From positions 1 to 42,674 of the forward strand of contig CAMDQO010000024.1 in assembly GCA_945906105.1 (NCBI GenBank): 42,674 nt of DNA, in the 5' to 3' direction. This DNA comes from Novosphingobium sp. Chol11 (GTDB lineage Bacteria; Pseudomonadota; Alphaproteobacteria; Sphingomonadales; Sphingomonadaceae). This document shows positions 16,547 to 25,414 of the stretch, in pieces. The translations under genes were made by a program, and so were the position numbers. The first letter of the stretch is position 1. Each line of letters starts with the position of its first letter. Below the pieces are notes generated by a model. It did no database searches. It worked only from the letters and a program-made list of their open reading frames with translations, and was not told where the DNA came from.

Positions 16547-18076
16547 ATGGCAAATCTGCGAAAAGTTCTGATTCTCTCCGCCGCGCTGCTGCTGACGAGT
16601 GCCGTGTCTGCCAAGCCGGGGGCGGCCAATCACGAAGCCAATGGCCTTGGCCTTGATCAGCTTGAAAAGCTGGGCACGGTCGATCCGCGCTATCAGTCCT
16701 ACAATGTCGAGATGGTCGAAGTAACCGGCGGGCGTTTCTGGGCACCTTACGGCGGCCCCAAAGGCGAAATGCACCGAATGCGTCCGCCGCTGGACCTGAC
16801 CGCAAAGCGCATCCGCGCGCTGGCGAAGAACCTTGGACCGGCCTATATGCGCGTCAGCGGCACATGGGCGAACAGCACCTATCTGCCTGCCGAGGGTGAG
16901 GTAGTTACCACTCCGCCGCCCGGCTTCAACCAGGTGCTTACCCGCGATCAGTGGCACGGCGTTATCCGCTTTGCCAAGGCGGTCAATGCCAAGATCGTCA
17001 CCAGCTTCCCGGCGAGCCCAGGCGCACGCAATCCCGACGGCAGCTGGAACCCTGAGCAGGCGCAGCGCCTGATCGATCTGACGCGTGAGGCCGGGGGCGA
17101 GATCCACAGCGCCGAACTGTTCAATGAGCCGACAATTCCGACCCACGGAGCCTTTCCAAAAAACTACACGCCTGAAAATTTCGCGTGCGACTTCCGCATT
17201 TTTCGCGAATGGGCGCGCAAGGCCGCCCCCGGTATGAAGCTGGCGGGCGCAGGCGGCACGGCTGAAGGCTCGATGATGAAGCACAGTGCCCAAAGCGAAG
17301 CCATGGGCTTCCTGCAATCCGAAGATCTGCTGAAAGCCAATCCGGGCAGCCTGGATATCGTGAGTTACCATTTCTACGGCAATGTCTCACAACGCTGCGG
17401 TGCTACCACCAGCCTCAAGGATCAGGCGCTCAGCGACGAATGGCTTGATCGCACCCTGCTGGACGCAGCTTTCTACGGCGCGCTGCGGGATCGCTATGAG
17501 CCCGGCAAACCCCTGTGGCTAAACGAAACCGCGCAGGCAGCCTGTGGCGGCAGCCCCTGGGCCTCGACCTTTATTGACAGCTTCCGTTACCTCAACCAGC
17601 TTGGCACACTGGCGCAAAAGGGGGTTCAGGTGGTTGCGCACAATACGCTCGCTGCATCAGATTATGCGCTGATTGACTATGACACGATGATGCCTCGCCC
17701 CAATTACTGGGCGGCGGTGTTGTGGCACCGGACAATGGGCACGACAGTTCTGGCATCGCCGCTATCGCCTTCGCCTGACTTGCGGCTCTATGCCCACTGC
17801 CTGCCCGGTAAAAAGGGTGGTGTCGGACTGTTGGCAATCAATCTGGGCACCAAGGCCATCCCGCTGGGGCTTGGCCATCGCGGGCTGGGCTGGGTGATGC
17901 AGGCCAGCCCGCTTGACAGCAAACTGGCCATGATAAATGGCAAGGCACCCGCCATCGATGGCAGTGGCAAGGCGCATGGCCTTGAAGGCCGCAAATTCGC
18001 AGGCGGGATTGAACTGCCCGGACAAGCGATTGCCTTCGTTGCCGTGCCGCAGGCTGCAAACCTGTCCTGCCGTTAG
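16547..18076 (+). CDS. Exported glycoside hydrolase, GH79-like (heparanase/beta-glucuronidase type clan)
   Basis: A 509-residue protein with a signal peptide (residues 1-22, ending AVSA). The TIM-barrel core has SAELFNEP with the acid/base Glu194 and PLWLNETAQ with the probable nucleophile Glu327, as in retaining clan GH-A enzymes. AYMRVSGTWANSTYL around residues 99-113 and the C-terminal beta-domain resemble GH79 beta-glucuronidases/heparanases more than GH39, but I am not certain of the family. It likely removes a sugar from a glycan or glycoside in the periplasm, and xylA-xylB upstream suggest a pentose or uronide-linked substrate. An alternative start ATG 16475 overlaps the xylA stop (TAATG) and would bury the signal peptide. 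Confidence 0.7.
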   Translation: MANLRKVLILSAALLLTSAVSAKPGAANHEANGLGLDQLEKLGTVDPRYQSYNVEMVEVTGGRFWAPYGGPKGEMHRMRPPLDLTAKRIRALAKNLGPAYMRVSGTWANSTYLPAEGEVVTTPPPGFNQVLTRDQWHGVIRFAKAVNAKIVTSFPASPGARNPDGSWNPEQAQRLIDLTREAGGEIHSAELFNEPTIPTHGAFPKNYTPENFACDFRIFREWARKAAPGMKLAGAGGTAEGSMMKHSAQSEAMGFLQSEDLLKANPGSLDIVSYHFYGNVSQRCGATTSLKDQALSDEWLDRTLLDAAFYGALRDRYEPGKPLWLNETAQAACGGSPWASTFIDSFRYLNQLGTLAQKGVQVVAHNTLAASDYALIDYDTMMPRPNYWAAVLWHRTMGTTVLASPLSPSPDLRLYAHCLPGKKGGVGLLAINLGTKAIPLGLGHRGLGWVMQASPLDSKLAMINGKAPAIDGSGKAHGLEGRKFAGGIELPGQAIAFVAVPQAANLSCR

Positions 18077-18098
18077 AGCTTGCTGAGATAAGGCTCTA
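18074..18098. terminator. Weak bidirectional hairpin between convergent genes
   Basis: TAGAGC (18074-18079) and GCTCTA (18093-18098) pair around 13 bases and contain the stop codons of both convergent genes. There is no T-tract, so it is at best a weak terminator. Confidence 0.3.
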
Positions 18099-20189
18099 AA
18101 GCCGCTCGGCCTCGGCGACTGCATCGCTGGCGCGCAGCGCGCTGATGATCCGTGCGAGGTGGGCAAGGTTGCTCACCTCAAGATCCACCTCATATGTGCC
18201 GAAAAGCTCGTCTCGGCTGGTCATTTCAAGATGGACGATATTCGCCCGGTTGCCCGCAAAAGTGCTCGCCATTTCCGCCAGAGTGCCCGGTCGGTTGTGC
18301 AGCACCGCCCGGATACGGCCCACGGCCCCGGTGGTGCGTTCGCCCCATGACAGATCAAGCCAATCGGCATCGACGCCATCGGCCAGCGTCATGCAGTCAA
18401 TCGAATGCACCTCCACACCCTCGCCCTTGCGCTTGAGGCCGACGATGCGATCTCCCGGCACCGGATGGCAGCATTTGCCCAGCTGAAAGCCCATGCCCGC
18501 CGTCAGCCCGCGGATCGAAATGGCACGCTCTTGCCGTGGCCAGTCATCGGGATCGGGCAAGTCTTTGGTGCTGCCGGGAACCAGAGCCTCCAGCACCTGC
18601 CGATCATCAATCTTGGCCGTACCAATGGCGACCATCAGTGCCTCTTCATCGTCCAGCTTGAGCCGCTTGACTGCGTCTTTCACCGCCTTTTTGCCGATCT
18701 TGCCGGGCAGGCGACTGACAATTTCCTCAAACAATTTGGTGCCGATGGCAGCGGTTTCCTCACGCTCCTTGGCCCGCACGGCGCGGCGAATGGCGGCGCG
18801 CGCCTTGCCGGTTACGACGAAGCTGAGCCAGGAAAGCTGCGGAGAAGCGCGCTTGCTCTTGATGATCTCGACAACATCGCCGTTTGTAAGTGGCGTGCGC
18901 AAAGGCATATGGCGGCCATTGATCTTGGCACCCACCGCCATGGAGCCAAGATCCGTGTGGACATCATAGGCAAGGTCGATCGAGGTCGCGCCCTTGGGCA
19001 AGGGGTGCAGCGCGCCTTTGGGTGTGAAGGCGAAGATGCGGTCCTGATAGATCGCCAGCTTGGTATGTTCGAGCAGCTCTTCGGCATCATGGCTGGCATC
19101 GACAATTTCAATCAGGTCACGCAGCCAGCCAACCTGACCATCGGGTTGCACCCCGCCCTGCTTGTATGCCCAATGCGCAGCGAGACCAAATTCATTGAGG
19201 CGATGCATCTGTTTGTTGCGGATCTGCACTTCCATGCGCATCGAATTTTCATAGATCAGCGCCGAATGCAGGCTGCGATAGCCATTGCCCTTGGGAGTTG
19301 AGATATAATCCTTGAAGCGCCCCGGGATCATCTGCCAGGTCTGATGGAGTACGCCGAGCGCGCGATAGCAGTCATCCGTGCTTTCAGTCAGCACCCGGAA
19401 CGCCATGATATCAGTGATCTGCTCGAAGGAAACGTGCCGTTCGGCCATCTTTTTCCAGATCGAAAAGGGATGCTTTTCTCGGCCTGAAACCTCAACCTTG
19501 AGCCCCGCCTCAGCCAGCGCCTGCTTGATGGCGAATGCGATGGTATCAACCTGCCCGCCTTCCTGGCTGTGAATCTGTGCAAGGCGGCCCGTGATCAGGC
19601 CATAAGCCTCTGGTTCAAGCTGTTCGAACGCGAGCAGCTGCATCTCGCGCATATATTCGTACATGCCCACACGCTCGGCCAGCGGGGCATAGATATCCAT
19701 GGTTTCACGGCTGATGCGGCGACGCTTATCCTCACTGCGGATGAAATGTAGCGTGCGCATGTTGTGGAGGCGATCAGCGAGCTTGACCAGCAGCACGCGC
19801 AGATCATCGCTCATCGCGAGGAAGAATTTGCGCAGGTTCTCCGCCGCGCGCTCATTTTCGGTCATCGCCTCGATCTTCGACAGCTTGGTGACGCCATCGA
19901 CCAGCCGGGCGATTTCGGGACCGAAGAGCTTTTCCACCTCCTCAATGGTCGCCAGCGTATCCTCCACCGTATCGTGGAGCAGCGCGGTAATGATGGTTTC
20001 CTGATCGAGTTTGAGCTCGGTCATCAGTCCGGCAACTTCTACCGGGTGGCTGAAATAGGGATCGCCGCTCGCGCGCTTCTGCGCACCGTGCTTCTGCACC
20101 GTATAGACATAGGCGCGGTTGAGCATCGCCTCATCGGCGTCGGGATCATACGCCTTTACGCGTTCAACAAGTTCATACTGGCGAAGCAT
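18096..20189 (-). CDS. rsh: Bifunctional (p)ppGpp synthetase/hydrolase, RelA/SpoT homologue
   Basis: A 697-residue long RSH protein. The N-terminal hydrolase domain has His48 and the His72-Asp73 pair in HDTVEDT, so hydrolase activity is probably intact. The synthetase domain follows (about 230-350, including FKDYISTPKGNGYRSLH), then a TGS domain (about 385-450) and a C-terminal ACT domain (about 620-697, AVLHNRPGTLAEMASTF). It makes and degrades the stringent-response alarmone in the cytoplasm. Alphaproteobacteria normally have one such long gene. It stands alone here, converging on the GH79-like gene. Nothing unusual seen. Confidence 0.95.
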   Translation of the reverse strand: MLRQYELVERVKAYDPDADEAMLNRAYVYTVQKHGAQKRASGDPYFSHPVEVAGLMTELKLDQETIITALLHDTVEDTLATIEEVEKLFGPEIARLVDGVTKLSKIEAMTENERAAENLRKFFLAMSDDLRVLLVKLADRLHNMRTLHFIRSEDKRRRISRETMDIYAPLAERVGMYEYMREMQLLAFEQLEPEAYGLITGRLAQIHSQEGGQVDTIAFAIKQALAEAGLKVEVSGREKHPFSIWKKMAERHVSFEQITDIMAFRVLTESTDDCYRALGVLHQTWQMIPGRFKDYISTPKGNGYRSLHSALIYENSMRMEVQIRNKQMHRLNEFGLAAHWAYKQGGVQPDGQVGWLRDLIEIVDASHDAEELLEHTKLAIYQDRIFAFTPKGALHPLPKGATSIDLAYDVHTDLGSMAVGAKINGRHMPLRTPLTNGDVVEIIKSKRASPQLSWLSFVVTGKARAAIRRAVRAKEREETAAIGTKLFEEIVSRLPGKIGKKAVKDAVKRLKLDDEEALMVAIGTAKIDDRQVLEALVPGSTKDLPDPDDWPRQERAISIRGLTAGMGFQLGKCCHPVPGDRIVGLKRKGEGVEVHSIDCMTLADGVDADWLDLSWGERTTGAVGRIRAVLHNRPGTLAEMASTFAGNRANIVHLEMTSRDELFGTYEVDLEVSNLAHLARIISALRASDAVAEAERL

Positions 20190-20277
20190 TGTGCCCTAAA
20201 TGGGCGGAAGCAGCGCGAAAGGGCAAGGGGGAAGGTTACAAATCGTTCCGGAGAGTGTTTAGAAGCGGCTCACCCGC

Positions 20278-20976
20278 TCACTTGCCCGCGATTTTCACCA
20301 GAATGTTGCGGGTGCGCAGGATCACCAGAACGATGGCAATCAAGCCGACAATCAGCAAGGTCCACTGCATCGGATCACCGTTTTTCAAGCTCATCGTCAT
20401 GCCTTGCCGCCCCATCGCACCCAGCGCGACATAGCTCGCCATGGCCGGTAGCGAGGCCAGTGTGCCAAGCAGATAGTCACGCTGGCTGATGGATGTCAGG
20501 CCAAGGCCGTAACTGGTGAGCGCAAACGGCATGACCGGCGAAATCCGCAGCAGGAAGACGAAATGCCAGCCCTCGCCCTCCAGTGCCTCATCAAACTTGC
20601 TCGATGCCGGCGACTTGGCCAGCAACCGTTCGATCCACGGACGCAGCAGTGAACGGCTGAGCAGAAAGGCGATCCAGCCGCCGAGCAGTGTGCAGACTAC
20701 TGAAATCGCCAGCCCCCAGGCCAGCCCGTAAGCCGCCCCTGCCATCACCGCCATGACCGAGGCTGGCAGGATCCCGCAAGCGGCGATCAGCACTTGTCCC
20801 GCGCCAAAGGCAAACCAGTGATCAGAAGGATATTGCGCCGCCTGAGTCAGCAGCCGGAGCGCCGCCGCGCGGGTGTTCGGAACATAGGAAATCACGGTCG
20901 CCGCAGCGACGCCCAAAGCGACGATTGCGCCGCCAATCAGGGTGGCGGGCTTCGCCTGCCGGACCCTGCGGATCAC
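20278..20976 (-). CDS. TVP38/TMEM64-family (VTT-domain) membrane protein
   Basis: A 232-residue membrane protein with about five hydrophobic segments. The VTT/SNARE-associated core includes the Gly-rich segment [18 protein letters not shown] and the Arg-containing [20 protein letters not shown], which are hallmarks of this DedA-related family. Members are thought to help lipid movement across membranes; the function here is not known. Its start overlaps the stop of the GT2 gene by 4 bases (ATGA), so the two are translationally coupled and may act together in lipid or glycolipid metabolism. Confidence 0.85.
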   Translation of the reverse strand: MIRRVRQAKPATLIGGAIVALGVAAATVISYVPNTRAAALRLLTQAAQYPSDHWFAFGAGQVLIAACGILPASVMAVMAGAAYGLAWGLAISVVCTLLGGWIAFLLSRSLLRPWIERLLAKSPASSKFDEALEGEGWHFVFLLRISPVMPFALTSYGLGLTSISQRDYLLGTLASLPAMASYVALGAMGRQGMTMSLKNGDPMQWTLLIVGLIAIVLVILRTRNILVKIAGK

Positions 20977-21734
20977 TTGGCCTCATCCTCCTTGGCGGGG
21001 AAAAAGATGGCGGGCCTGGCCAGACCCATTTTTGCCAGCCGGAAGCTCAGCGAAGTGCCCAGAACGCCCAGCCCATAGATCACGCTGCGCTTGAAATTGA
21101 TGCTGGAAGCTTCTTCGAAATACTTCGTCGGGCAGGAAATCTCGCCAATGCGAAAACCGAACCATGCAGATTGCGCCAGCATCTGATTATCAAAAACGAA
21201 ATCGTCGGAACAGGCATCGAGCGGCAATGTTTCCAGCACCTTGCGGCTGAACACACGGTAGCCGCTGTGATATTCTGACACCTTCTGGCCCATCAGCACA
21301 TTCTGCGCGAAGGTCAGGCAGCGATTGGCGAAATATTTGTAGAGCGGCATTCCGCCCGCCAGCGCACCTTTACCCAGAATGCGTGAAGCCAGCACCACAT
21401 CATACTGATCGGACGAGATCATGCTCGCCATCGCTGTCACCAGACGCGGGGTGTATTGGTAATCGGGGTGAAGCATGACGACGATATCCGCCCCGCGCTC
21501 AAGCGCCGCAGCATAGCAGGTTTTCTGGTTGCCGCCGTAACCCCGGTTCTTGTCATGGACCAGCGTGTGGATGCCCAGGCCGCGCGAAATCTCGCTGGTA
21601 TCATCACGGCTGCAATCGTCGGTGAGGATGACGTCATCAACCACATCATGCGGAATTTCGTCATAGGTCTGCTTCAGGGTCAGCGCCGCATTGTAGGCGG
21701 GAAGCACTACCGCCACCCTGCGTCCATTTATCAT
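20973..21734 (-). CDS. Family 2 glycosyltransferase (polyprenyl-phosphate sugar transferase type)
   Basis: A 253-residue GT-A fold enzyme. It begins [20 protein letters not shown], contains [10 protein letters not shown] for nucleotide-sugar binding and [12 protein letters not shown] near residue 100. It lacks the C-terminal membrane helices of some dolichyl-phosphate mannosyltransferase relatives. It probably transfers a sugar to a lipid carrier at the inner face of the membrane. I use ATG 21734 (MINGRR), with GGAAAAC just upstream; an earlier ATG at 21755 is in frame. Coupled to the VTT-domain gene by a 4-base overlap. Confidence 0.82.
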   Translation of the reverse strand: MINGRRVAVVLPAYNAALTLKQTYDEIPHDVVDDVILTDDCSRDDTSEISRGLGIHTLVHDKNRGYGGNQKTCYAAALERGADIVVMLHPDYQYTPRLVTAMASMISSDQYDVVLASRILGKGALAGGMPLYKYFANRCLTFAQNVLMGQKVSEYHSGYRVFSRKVLETLPLDACSDDFVFDNQMLAQSAWFGFRIGEISCPTKYFEEASSINFKRSVIYGLGVLGTSLSFRLAKMGLARPAIFFPAKEDEAK

Positions 21735-21874
21735 CGTGTTTTCCGCATCCCTCATGACGCATTCTGGCTATGGGCAACTCCTTAAAGCGGCATACATCTA
21801 GGTCAACAGCCATTTACCTTGCGGAATTGCCATGACATAGTTTCACCCGGATCGGCAAAGGGGCGCGTAAACAG

Positions 21875-23161
21875 GTGAAATCGGCGAAAATCAGGCAGCT
21901 TATTCCTGCAATAGCGGCGTCAATCTTCTTTGCTATCATGGTGTTGCTTTACGCCAGTGGCCACACTGACCTCTATATGCGGATCATCAAGCAACTGGGC
22001 CTTGATCCCTGGAAATATCCCTTCCTTGATACCGATACTGTCCTTTCCGCCGTGCGCTGTCTGCGGGCCGGGGTTGATGCCTATGTCGCCAACCCCTGTG
22101 ATCCCGGCGAGCGGGTCTATGATTACTCACCCTTGTGGATGCTGCTCACCCAGTTACCGATAACGCTGGCCTGGCTGACCCCCATCGGCATGATCGTTTG
22201 CATTGCCTTCCTGCTTTCGCTTCTGCTGCTGCCGGCCGGACGGAATCGCGATGCCACAGTGCTCATCACGCTTGGCGCGATTTCGAGCACGGTGGTCTTC
22301 GCAGTTGAGCGGGGAAACAATGATCTGGTGATTTTCGTGCTGGCCGCCGGTGCGGCAGCCATGCTGTCGCGATCGGCCACGGCCAGAATGGCGGGCTATG
22401 GACTGATTGTGCTTGCCGGTCTGCTCAAATACTTCCCGATGCTGGCGATGGCAGCCGCCCTGCGTGAGCGCCTCGGCAGGTTCATCGCGCTAACCGCAGC
22501 ATCGATAGCGGTGACGGTCCTGTTTGCCGTGCTCACCTGGCACGATCTGTCACGCGCCCTCGCCAGCATTCCGACCGGGCCTTTTTTTGGCGATATGTTT
22601 GGCGCGATCACGCTGGGCGGCGGGCTTGTCCAGCTGCTTGCCCTCCCGGATTGGGTGGTGACTGCCACGCGCATTATCCTGTCACTGGCGGCGCTGGTCA
22701 TCGGCATCCGGCTGGGCCTGCGCAAGGATACGGGCGAGGCGCTGGCCCGGCTGAACGAGAGTGAGCGGAATTTCCTGCTGGTCGGTGCGCTGCTGATTTG
22801 CGGCTGCTTCTTCACCGCGCAGAATATCGGCTATCGCGGCATCCACTTGTTGCTGATGCTGCCAGCCTTGACCGTTTTTTACACCGCCCCGGTGCCTAAG
22901 CGTTTTCAGCGGCTGGTGCTGGTGGTGCTGATCCTGCTGTGGATCGATTTCCTGCGCAATCTGTTCATGGGCTTCACCTATCATACCATCGACCCCGATG
23001 TGCCAAACGGCATGATGATTGCCACCTGGGCGGTGCGCGAGATGATCTGGTGGTGGTTCATCCCTGTGCTCATCTCGATCATTACGGCGTTGCTGATCAA
23101 GGGGCCGGTGGTGGAATGGCTATCCGCCAGAACCGGCTCGACTCATAAAGCAGTGGCCTAG
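21875..23161 (+). CDS. GT87-like integral membrane glycosyltransferase, copy 1
   Basis: A 428-residue polytopic protein with about ten hydrophobic segments, of the DUF2029/GT87 type (GT-C fold, polyprenyl-phosphate-mannose-dependent mannosyltransferases in actinobacteria). The first outside loop carries the conserved DVYAxP-like stretch, here GVDAYVANPCDPGERVYDYS. LLKYFPM and GNNDLVIFVLAAG follow. It starts with GTG 21875 behind AAAGGGGCG. The next gene, 23205-24488, is a close paralogue. The sugar donor, presumably lipid-linked, and the acceptor are unknown; the GT2 gene transcribed divergently upstream may make the lipid-linked donor. Confidence 0.78.
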   Translation: MKSAKIRQLIPAIAASIFFAIMVLLYASGHTDLYMRIIKQLGLDPWKYPFLDTDTVLSAVRCLRAGVDAYVANPCDPGERVYDYSPLWMLLTQLPITLAWLTPIGMIVCIAFLLSLLLLPAGRNRDATVLITLGAISSTVVFAVERGNNDLVIFVLAAGAAAMLSRSATARMAGYGLIVLAGLLKYFPMLAMAAALRERLGRFIALTAASIAVTVLFAVLTWHDLSRALASIPTGPFFGDMFGAITLGGGLVQLLALPDWVVTATRIILSLAALVIGIRLGLRKDTGEALARLNESERNFLLVGALLICGCFFTAQNIGYRGIHLLLMLPALTVFYTAPVPKRFQRLVLVVLILLWIDFLRNLFMGFTYHTIDPDVPNGMMIATWAVREMIWWWFIPVLISIITALLIKGPVVEWLSARTGSTHKAVA

Positions 23162-23204
23162 TGCCGGTCCGTAATAAAGGTCAGGCGGTGACAGGGCGCG
23201 GGCG

Positions 23205-24488
23205 ATGACAGTAAGGCGAGCTATCCCTGCTCTGGCAGCACTCGCTCTGTTTGCCGGCCTGACGGCGCTGTATCTGTCAGGGCAGCGCGCACTTTACGAT
23301 CACATCATCCAGCTCTGGGGTATCCGGCCCTATGCGCAGCCATTTTTTGATACCCGCGGCCTTGTCTCAGCAATTGAATGCCTGCGTCAGGGCGTTGATG
23401 CCTATGTCACCAATCCCTGTGATCCTGAAAACCGCCTTTATGACTACCCGCCCAGCTGGTCGTTACTCACCCTGCTGCCGGTAACTCAGACTTGGGTCGA
23501 ACCGATTGGCATTGCGCTTGGCCTAGCCTTTGTTGCTTCATTGCTGCTCCTGCCCGCAGCGCGCGATCGGGTGGGAACAGTGATGGTAGCGGCGGGAGCG
23601 GTATCATGCACCGCATTGTTTACGGTGGAACGCGCCAACAACGATATTGTCGTGTTCATCCTCTCTGCTTTGGCCGCCGCCCTGCTGTGGCGATCAGCCG
23701 CGCTTCGACTGCTCGGCTATTGTATGGTGCAGATTGCCGGTCTTCTCAAATATTTCCCGATGATACTCATGGCAGCAGCTGTGCGTGAATTGCCTCGTCG
23801 CTTTTTCATCGTCGCCGCACTTTCGAGCGCCGCAGTGGTCCTGTTTGCCCTGCTGACATGGCATGATCTGCTGCGCGCGCTGGGGAATATCCCCAAAGGT
23901 GCCTATATCGGCGAAATGTTTGGAGCGGTTAACCTGGGTGGCGGACTGGTGGAACTGCTGGCACTGCCGCCCGCATTGGTCCCCGTCCTTCGGGTTATCT
24001 TCACAGGCCTCGCTCTCCTGATCGGGCTGAGGCTGGGGCTGCGGGCTGACACTGGTGCCGCGCTAGCTCGTCTTGATGGGCGTGAGCGCAGCTTTCTGCT
24101 GGTCGGGGCGCTGCTCATCACCAGCTGTTTCTTTGCCGCGCAGAGCATTGACTATCGCGCAGTACATATGCTGCTCATGCTGCCGTCCCTCATTGCCTTG
24201 CGGGGACACAATGCTCCGCAGCGGTTGCAGCTTGCCGCGCTTGGCACGCTGGCGCTGCTGTGGTGGGACATGCTGCGTATCCGCATCATCTGGATCGGGA
24301 TCAACGCCGGTGATGCTCTCGAACCGGTCATTCGGATCGGCGGCGCATGGTTGCTACGAGAACTGCTCTGGTGGTGGCTGATGACGGTGCTGATTTCGCT
24401 CATCGTCGGGCTAATGCGCGGAGCACCCATGATTGAATGGGCTCGCGAACGTTTCAGCCGAGGTCCGGCTACCAAAGCAGTCTCCTGA
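23205..24488 (+). CDS. GT87-like integral membrane glycosyltransferase, copy 2
   Basis: A 427-residue paralogue of the preceding gene. The two share the same layout and many identical stretches, such as GVDAYVTNPCDPENRLYDYP, GLLKYFPMI and LVGALLI...FFAAQ, and both keep a Glu-Arg-x-Asn-Asn-Asp-type segment after the fourth helix. The gap between them is 43 bases, so they form an operon. It arose by tandem duplication, with enough divergence to suggest separate acceptors or different linkages. It ends 3 bases from the convergent hemF gene. Confidence 0.78.
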   Translation: MTVRRAIPALAALALFAGLTALYLSGQRALYDHIIQLWGIRPYAQPFFDTRGLVSAIECLRQGVDAYVTNPCDPENRLYDYPPSWSLLTLLPVTQTWVEPIGIALGLAFVASLLLLPAARDRVGTVMVAAGAVSCTALFTVERANNDIVVFILSALAAALLWRSAALRLLGYCMVQIAGLLKYFPMILMAAAVRELPRRFFIVAALSSAAVVLFALLTWHDLLRALGNIPKGAYIGEMFGAVNLGGGLVELLALPPALVPVLRVIFTGLALLIGLRLGLRADTGAALARLDGRERSFLLVGALLITSCFFAAQSIDYRAVHMLLMLPSLIALRGHNAPQRLQLAALGTLALLWWDMLRIRIIWIGINAGDALEPVIRIGGAWLLRELLWWWLMTVLISLIVGLMRGAPMIEWARERFSRGPATKAVS

Positions 24489-24491
24489 CGA

Positions 24492-25370
24492 TTATGTCCA
24501 GACGGCTTCCGGCGGCAAGCTCATCAGGATCGCATCGATATTGCCGCCGGTCTTGAGGCCGAACAATGTGCCGCGATCATAGACGAGGTTGAATTCGGCA
24601 TAGCGCCCGCGCCATTCGAGCTGTTGCAGCTTGTCGGCTGGGGTGAAGGCCATCCCCATGCGGCGTCGCACCAGCTTGGGGAAGACGGCAAGGAAGGCCT
24701 CGCCCACCGCCTTGGTGAAAGCGAAGTTCGCCTCCCATGCGGCCACATCAGCGCATTCGAGGTGGTCATAGAATATCCCGCCAACCCCGCGATGCACCTT
24801 GCGGTGAGGGATGTAGAAATATTCGTCGGCCCAGGCCTTGAACCGATCATAATAATCGGCCCCGTGGGCATCGCATGCCGCCTTGAACGCGGCATGAAAT
24901 TCCGCCGTATCCTCATCGTAAGGCAGCGGCGGATTAAGGTCTGCGCCGCCGCCGAACCATGCTTTGGTAGTGGTGAGGAAACGGGTGTTCATATGGACGG
25001 CTGGAACATGCGGGTTGGCCATATGCGCCACAAGGCTGATGCCGGTGGCCGAAAAGGCGTTCTGTTCAGCAGAGGCGCCGTTGATGGTGGCGGCAAAATC
25101 CTTCGCCAGCCCGCCGCGCACGGTCGAGATGTTGACGCCGACCTTCTCAAAGACCTTGCCCTTCATCAAGCCGCGTGTGCCGCCTCCGGATTCAGTTGTG
25201 GCTGTTTCGCCGCCGTCACCTTCAACCGCTTCGCGCTGCCAAGGGTCATACTGGAAAGCTGCATTGCTCCCGGCTTCGCGCTCGATCGCTTCGAATTCGG
25301 CGCAGATCGCATCGCGCAGGCCTAGGAACCAGGCGCTGGCGCGGGCGGTGTAGGGAGTCCATTCAGTCAT
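24492..25370 (-). CDS. hemF: Oxygen-dependent coproporphyrinogen-III oxidase
   Basis: A 292-residue enzyme that converts coproporphyrinogen III to protoporphyrinogen IX with O2 in haem synthesis. The family motifs are clear: HMNTRFLTT, the WFGGGADLNPPLPYDED segment, FYDHLECADVAAWEANFAF, RRRMGMAFTPADKLQQLEWR and the C-terminal RYAEFNLVYDRGTLFGLKTG. The start is ATG 25370 (MTEWTPYT), which gives the usual family length; the frame is open a further 100 codons upstream, but that stretch runs through the divergent pdeM gene and shows no family similarity. Divergent from pdeM by 44 bases. Confidence 0.95.
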   Translation of the reverse strand: MTEWTPYTARASAWFLGLRDAICAEFEAIEREAGSNAAFQYDPWQREAVEGDGGETATTESGGGTRGLMKGKVFEKVGVNISTVRGGLAKDFAATINGASAEQNAFSATGISLVAHMANPHVPAVHMNTRFLTTTKAWFGGGADLNPPLPYDEDTAEFHAAFKAACDAHGADYYDRFKAWADEYFYIPHRKVHRGVGGIFYDHLECADVAAWEANFAFTKAVGEAFLAVFPKLVRRRMGMAFTPADKLQQLEWRGRYAEFNLVYDRGTLFGLKTGGNIDAILMSLPPEAVWT

Positions 25371-25414
25371 GTGACGCCCTTGCCAAGCGAATGGCCTTGG
25401 GGCAAGGAAAAGCC

